A stretch of 64,000 nt of DNA from Bradyrhizobium sp. cir1 (lineage in GTDB: Bacteria; Pseudomonadota; Alphaproteobacteria; Rhizobiales; Xanthobacteraceae). The position numbers and the translations under genes were made by a program. The DNA is taken from NCBI RefSeq assembly GCF_014198245.1, contig NZ_JACIHE010000001.1, positions 558,001-622,000 of the forward strand. Direction: 5' to 3'. Each line of letters opens with the position of its first letter. Position 1 is the first letter of the stretch. Of the stretch, positions 60,101 to 64,000 are shown one piece after another. Under the pieces are notes generated by a model. The model was given only the letters and a program-made list of their open reading frames with translations, searched no databases and was not told where the DNA came from.

Positions 60101-61354
60101 ATGACTGCATTTAAATCGGATTTCCTCAACACCCTGCAGGAACGTGGATTCATCCACCAGTGCTCCGATTTCGAGGGGCTGGACGCCCTCGCCGCCAAGG
60201 GCGAGGCGACCGCCTATGTCGGCTACGATTGCACCGCCCGCTCGCTGCACATCGGCAACTACCTGACCATGATGATGCTGCATTGGCTGCAGCAGTCCGG
60301 CAACAAGCCGATCACGCTGATGGGCGGCGGCACCACCATGGTCGGCGATCCCTCCGGCAAGGACGAGACGCGCGCGATGCGCACCGTCGCCGAGATCGAG
60401 GCCAACAAGGAATCGATCCGCGGCGTGTTCGCAAAGGTGCTGCGCTACGGCACTGGTGCGAGCGACGCCATCATGCTCGACAATGCCGAGTGGCTGACCA
60501 GGCTGAACTGGATCGAGATGCTGCGCGACGTCGGCCGCCACTTCTCGGTCAACCGCATGCTGACCATGGACTCCGTGCGCCTGCGCCTCGAGCGCGAGCA
60601 GGAGATGAGCTTCATCGAGTTCAATTACATGGTCTGCCAGTCCTACGACTTCGTCGAGCTCGCCAAGCGCACCGGCTGCAAATTGCAGATGGGCGGCTCC
60701 GATCAGTGGGGCAACATCATCATGGGCGTCGATCTCGGCCGCCGCATGGGCACCCATCAATTGTTCGCGCTGACGACGCCGCTGCTGACGACCGCGTCGG
60801 GCGCCAAGATGGGCAAGACTGCGCAAGGCGCGGTCTGGCTCAATGCCGACCAGTTCTCGCCCTATGACTTCTGGCAGTACTGGCGTAACACTGAGGACGC
60901 CGACGTCGGCAAGTTCCTGAAACTGTTCACGACGCTGCCGATAGCTGAGATCAAGAAGCTCGAGGCGCTCGGCGGCTCGGAGATCAACGAGGCCAAGAAG
61001 GTGCTCGCGACCGAGGCGACCGCGCTGCTGCACGGCCGCGACGCCGCGAACGAAGCCGCCGAAACCGCGCGCCGCACTTTCGAGGAAGGCGCGCTCGCAG
61101 AGAGTCTCCCGACGGTGGAAATTCCGCGCGGCGAACTCGACTCAGGGCTCGGCGTGCTCAACGCCTTCGTCAAGGCGGGCTTGGTTGCCTCCAATGGCGA
61201 GGCCAGGCGCCAGATCAAGGGCGGCGGCCTGCGCGTCAACGACGCGCCCGTCACCGACGAGAAGATGGCGCTATCAGCGGCCAATCTGACGCCGGAAGGC
61301 GTGGTCAAGCTGTCGTTCGGCAAGAAGAAGCACGTCCTCATCAAGCCTGCATAG
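60101..61354 (+). CDS. tyrS: Tyrosyl-tRNA synthetase
   Basis: Class I synthetase of 417 residues. HIGH-like [23 protein letters not shown] block ([20 protein letters not shown]), KMSKS-like [13 protein letters not shown], and an S4 RNA-binding domain at the C-terminus ([20 protein letters not shown]). The start is ATG at 60101. Essential gene; divergent from anmK. Confidence 0.97.
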   Translation: MTAFKSDFLNTLQERGFIHQCSDFEGLDALAAKGEATAYVGYDCTARSLHIGNYLTMMMLHWLQQSGNKPITLMGGGTTMVGDPSGKDETRAMRTVAEIEANKESIRGVFAKVLRYGTGASDAIMLDNAEWLTRLNWIEMLRDVGRHFSVNRMLTMDSVRLRLEREQEMSFIEFNYMVCQSYDFVELAKRTGCKLQMGGSDQWGNIIMGVDLGRRMGTHQLFALTTPLLTTASGAKMGKTAQGAVWLNADQFSPYDFWQYWRNTEDADVGKFLKLFTTLPIAEIKKLEALGGSEINEAKKVLATEATALLHGRDAANEAAETARRTFEEGALAESLPTVEIPRGELDSGLGVLNAFVKAGLVASNGEARRQIKGGGLRVNDAPVTDEKMALSAANLTPEGVVKLSFGKKKHVLIKPA

Positions 61355-61410
61355 GCGTATGAGCTTTTGATGCTTGTCAGGGCGCACGGATGCGCGCTCC
61401 CTGATGAGCA

Positions 61411-62682
61411 ATGGACCAGAACACGCCCAGGGAAACGAGCCGGGAAGCATCCAAGCACGATATCGCGGCGACACCGCAAGGTGCCGTACGCATCGCGCTC
61501 ACCGTGCTCGCACTCTGCTTCACGCTGGCCGTACTGGGACGCGGGCTCGGCGACAGCTTTACGGTATTTCTGAAGCCGATCTCTGAGAGTTTTGGCTGGG
61601 ACCGCGCGCAGATCGTCTCGGTCTATTCGCTCACCTGGCTCGCGAGCGGTCTCACCGCCCCCTTCGTCGGACGACTGTTCGATCATTCCGGACCGCGCAT
61701 CGTCTATGCGCTCGGCCTGTTGTTGCTCGGCGCGGCCTTCCTGATCGCGGCGCACGCGCAGCATCTGTGGCAATTCCAGCTCTCGATCGGCCTCTGCGTC
61801 GGCATCGGCGTCGCCTTCATCGGCATCGTGCCGAACTCGATCCTGCTCGGCCGCTGGTTCGGGCGGCGCCTGCCGACCGCGATGTCGGTGGTGTATTCGG
61901 CGATGGGCGGCGGCGTGCTGGCGCTGCTGCCGGCCTCGCAGCTGCTGATCGATCACATCGGCTGGCGCGGCACCTACCAGCTGTTCGGCTTCGCCGCATT
62001 GGGCCTGCTGGTACCGCTGCTGCTGCTGCCGTGGCGGCTGTTCGCCGCGGGCTCGCCGCATGTCGTGAAGAAGACCGATCCTGATTTCGTCGACAACGGC
62101 TGGACGCTGCTCGGCGCGATGCGCCACCACGCCTTCTGGGCGCTGTTCTCGACCTTCTTCTTCACCGCCGTCGGCATGTATGCGATCGCCGCGCAGATCG
62201 TGGCCTATCTGATCGATGCCGGCTTCCCGCCGCTCCAGGCCGCGACCGCCTGGGGCTTCTCCGGCGTCGTGCTGGTGTTCGGGATGCTGGGCGTCTCCGC
62301 GCTCGACGGGCTGATCGGACGCCGGCCGTCCGTGCTGCTGAGCTACGCGATCTCGATCCTCGGCATCGTCCTGCTCTGGCTGCTGCAGTATTGGCCGAAC
62401 ATTTTCCTGCTCACCGGTTTCGTCGTCTGCTTCGGCAGCATGATGGGCTCGCGCGGTCCGCTGATCAGCGCGACCGCGATGCGGATTTTCCAGGGCAAGC
62501 GGATGGGCACCATCTACGGCACGATCTCGATCGGCAGTGGCCTCGGCTCGGCGTTCGGCTCCTGGAGCGGCGGCCTGATCCACGACGCAAGCCACGGCTA
62601 CAACGCGCTGCTCGCTTTCGCACTTGCGAGCGTGATCCTCGGAATGATTCCATTCCTGATTGTGCCCGCCTTGCGGCGCTAG
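61411..62682 (+). CDS. MFS transporter
   Basis: A 423-residue major facilitator with 12 predicted helices. The loop 2-3 signature is GLFDHSGPRIVY-like (VGRLFDHSGPRIVYALGLLL). The protein resembles the oxalate/monocarboxylate (OFA/MCT-like) branch: FTVFLKPISESFGWDRAQIV and GILVPNSI-type. The N-terminal 25 residues are hydrophilic. Starts 56 bases after tyrS. Substrate unknown. Confidence 0.88.
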   Translation: MDQNTPRETSREASKHDIAATPQGAVRIALTVLALCFTLAVLGRGLGDSFTVFLKPISESFGWDRAQIVSVYSLTWLASGLTAPFVGRLFDHSGPRIVYALGLLLLGAAFLIAAHAQHLWQFQLSIGLCVGIGVAFIGIVPNSILLGRWFGRRLPTAMSVVYSAMGGGVLALLPASQLLIDHIGWRGTYQLFGFAALGLLVPLLLLPWRLFAAGSPHVVKKTDPDFVDNGWTLLGAMRHHAFWALFSTFFFTAVGMYAIAAQIVAYLIDAGFPPLQAATAWGFSGVVLVFGMLGVSALDGLIGRRPSVLLSYAISILGIVLLWLLQYWPNIFLLTGFVVCFGSMMGSRGPLISATAMRIFQGKRMGTIYGTISIGSGLGSAFGSWSGGLIHDASHGYNALLAFALASVILGMIPFLIVPALRR

Positions 62683-62861
62683 GTATCTCAGAGGTTACCT
62701 GATCGCATTTCCGTCACCGGAAAATTACGGACGGGACGGGTGCCAACACGCGCAAAAATGCGGTTCACACGCGGCTGAAACCCCCGCCTGCGGTGTTATG
62801 TCCGACATGACAAAAATGTCAGCGCCGAATTGATGCTGGGTGGCTTGCGAGGAGGAACCGA

Positions 62862-63344
62862 ATGCGGTCCAAGTCGCTGCATTGGATGGAGGGCAAACCA
62901 ATGGACTTTCCTTTTCTCTCTCGCTTTCAACCGGTTCTCCTGAGCCTGTTTCGCTTCATCACCGGCCTCTTGCTGTTCCAGTACGGCATCGCCAAACTGT
63001 TCAAGTTCCCGCCTGTGCCGATGTTCGCAAAAGTCGAACTGATGTCGCTCTACGGCGCGGCCGGAACGCTCGAACTGGTGGTCGGCGGGCTGTTGATGAT
63101 CGGCCTGTTCACGCGCCTCGCCGCGTTCATCCTCTCGGGTGAAATGGCGTTCGCCTACTTCATGGGCCACATGTTCAGGGGCGAAGCGCCGGTGTTCCTG
63201 CCGCTGATCAATGGCGGCACCGCGGCGATCCTGTTCTGCTTCGCCTGCCTCTACCTGTCGGCCGCCGGCGGCGGTCCGATCAGCGTCGATGCCGCGATGG
63301 GCAAGGAGAGCGGCGCAGCCGGCGGCGCGTTCGCGCAACGCTGA
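62862..63344 (+). CDS. DoxX family membrane protein
   Basis: A 160-residue four-helix membrane protein of the DoxX/SURF4-like family: LFRFITGLLLFQYGIAKLFK at the start, LYGAAGTLELVVGGLLMIG in helix 2 and a glycine-rich C-terminus. GAGGAGG precedes the ATG at 62862; an ATG 13 codons later also has a site. DoxX proteins are linked with redox and quinone chemistry, with no defined role here. Confidence 0.88.
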   Translation: MRSKSLHWMEGKPMDFPFLSRFQPVLLSLFRFITGLLLFQYGIAKLFKFPPVPMFAKVELMSLYGAAGTLELVVGGLLMIGLFTRLAAFILSGEMAFAYFMGHMFRGEAPVFLPLINGGTAAILFCFACLYLSAAGGGPISVDAAMGKESGAAGGAFAQR

Positions 63345-63372
63345 GGCGCCTGCAGATCACCTCGCAAGCAGG

Positions 63373-63400
63373 ACGGCACCGGCAGACCCGCCGGTGCCGT
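63373..63400. terminator. Hairpin between DoxX and the convergent 28-codon ORF
   Basis: ACGGCACCGG, loop CAGACCCG, CCGGTGCCGT, then TTTC. A perfect 10-bp stem; short T-tail, so a weak or shared terminator. Confidence 0.6.
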
Positions 63401-63401
63401 T

Positions 63402-63488
63402 TCAACGCGTCCCCAGCACGTTCCAGATGAGAACCAGGGCCGCGACGAGCAGCATGGACATGATGATGCGATGAACGAATCGATTCAT
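63402..63488 (-). CDS. 28-residue single-segment membrane microprotein
   Basis: Starts MNRFVHRIIM and continues with a hydrophobic stretch (SMLLVAALVLIWNVLG) ending TR. It is one membrane helix with a basic N-terminus. The ribosome site is weak (GGAG 12 bases upstream). Small proteins of this type are often real but hard to prove; the adjoining hairpin would end its message. Confidence 0.45.
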   Translation of the reverse strand: MNRFVHRIIMSMLLVAALVLIWNVLGTR

Positions 63489-63705
63489 TGCGGGTCCGGC
63501 TCCACCCTGTAGCTACCAAAGTCCAAGATCGATTTTCCGGGCAGTCCGCATCAGCGGACGCCAAAATGCGACGATTTGCCTGCAGGATTGCGCATCCGGC
63601 TGCGAAAGCTGCTGTGCGCGGCGGCGCGTCGCATGCGTCCATTCATGATTGGTAAGAACTTCATGCTACCGATGCGAGCAATAACAACCATTCGTAGAGG
63701 CCGCG

Positions 63706-64000
63706 ATGAGGCTGCTCAGCCATCTGAAGATCCGCACCAAGCTCGCCAGCATGGTCTGCCTAGCGGCGCTCACGGTGACGGCCATCATCGGCGTATCGGC
63801 CGTGCTCAGCAAGAGCCGCATGATGGAGGACCGCGTCCAGCAGATGCGGACCGCGGTGGAGCTGCTCCATAACTACGCACAATCGCTCCAGGACGAGGTT
63901 GCCGCAGGCAAGCTGACGCAGGCCGAGGCCAAGAGCCTGTTCCACCAGCGCGGCCGCCGCATGAACTTCAACGGCAACCAGGGCTATCCGGTGGTCTACA
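63706..64000 (+). CDS. Methyl-accepting chemotaxis/sensor protein, N-terminal part
   Basis: The first 98 residues of a protein cut by the window end. An N-terminal membrane helix (ASMVCLAALTVTAIIGVSAV) follows a short basic cytosolic start, and then a periplasmic helix-rich segment SKSRMMEDRVQQMRTAVELL with GRRMNFNGNQGYPVVY fits the single-Cache (sCache_2) start of chemoreceptors or related sensor kinases. AGAGG precedes the ATG. The output domain is outside the window. Confidence 0.8.
   Translation, partial: MRLLSHLKIRTKLASMVCLAALTVTAIIGVSAVLSKSRMMEDRVQQMRTAVELLHNYAQSLQDEVAAGKLTQAEAKSLFHQRGRRMNFNGNQGYPVVY

Noticed and set aside
60862..62595. 577-codon minus-strand frame opposite the MFS gene
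   Set aside because: Antisense to a membrane protein with clear helices; translation is Asp/Gln/Arg-rich low complexity.

Overview
The window looks like chromosomal DNA of a Bradyrhizobium-type alphaproteobacterium. The signs are high GC with heavy third-position G/C bias, a class I PHA synthase, NWTGFY-type outer-membrane barrels, a suf operon with sufT and a second cysteine desulfurase, a hom-glpX neighbourhood, and many intergenic palindromic repeats of kinds common in that group. I see no rRNA, tRNA, CRISPR array, transposase or phage gene. The genus is an inference from gene content, not from a marker search.

Layout. 0-3 kb: an SDR dehydrogenase and recJ. 3-12.5 kb: a soluble MCP/Cache protein, then a co-directional block of formylglycine-generating enzyme, Tat-exported sulfatase, exported HAD phosphatase, a small Gly/Arg-rich exported protein, the 3' scrap of an outer-membrane transporter gene, a dCache adenylate cyclase, and a lone solute-binding protein that overlaps the cyclase. 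12.4-20.8 kb: an L,D-transpeptidase, then a minus-strand catabolic operon (crotonase, CoA-transferase, TctC-TctB-TctA, PdxA-like dehydrogenase) divergent from a GntR/FCD regulator, with matching inverted operators between them. 21-25 kb: single-gene accessory enzymes. 25-29 kb: glpX, hom, an aminotransferase and a small lipoprotein. 29.5-34.5 kb: phaC, a MAPEG protein, a paiB-argC pair preceded by a small ORF with five consecutive Arg codons, and a DedA protein. 34.7-45.3 kb: parE, two outer-membrane barrels, SDR and FAD enzymes, a secreted caspase-like protein and an AraC regulator. 45.6-50 kb: a DEAD-box helicase, a diguanylate cyclase, a divergent FabA paralogue and a TfoX-domain protein. 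49.7-56.7 kb: the suf operon. 57-64 kb: a hydrolase, an SMR pump with a glutathione transferase, anmK divergent from tyrS, an MFS transporter, a DoxX protein and the start of a chemoreceptor.

How parts work together. The sulfatase needs the adjacent formylglycine enzyme for activation, and the cyclase/binding-protein pair reads as a sensor module beside them. The TctABC operon couples uptake of a carboxylate to CoA activation and further conversion under GntR control. The suf operon builds Fe-S clusters. The glutathione transferase and SMR genes form a detoxification pair behind three tandem palindromes.

The most interesting items are the Arg-codon leader upstream of paiB-argC (with a consensus promoter, apparently leaderless, and a possible anti-Shine-Dalgarno pairing), the binding protein coupled to an adenylate cyclase, intergenic repeats whose ends supply the stop codons of four genes, the triple ATGCA-N2-TGCAT array, and a FabA paralogue with Pro-Ser in place of the usual Gly-Cys of its active-site loop.
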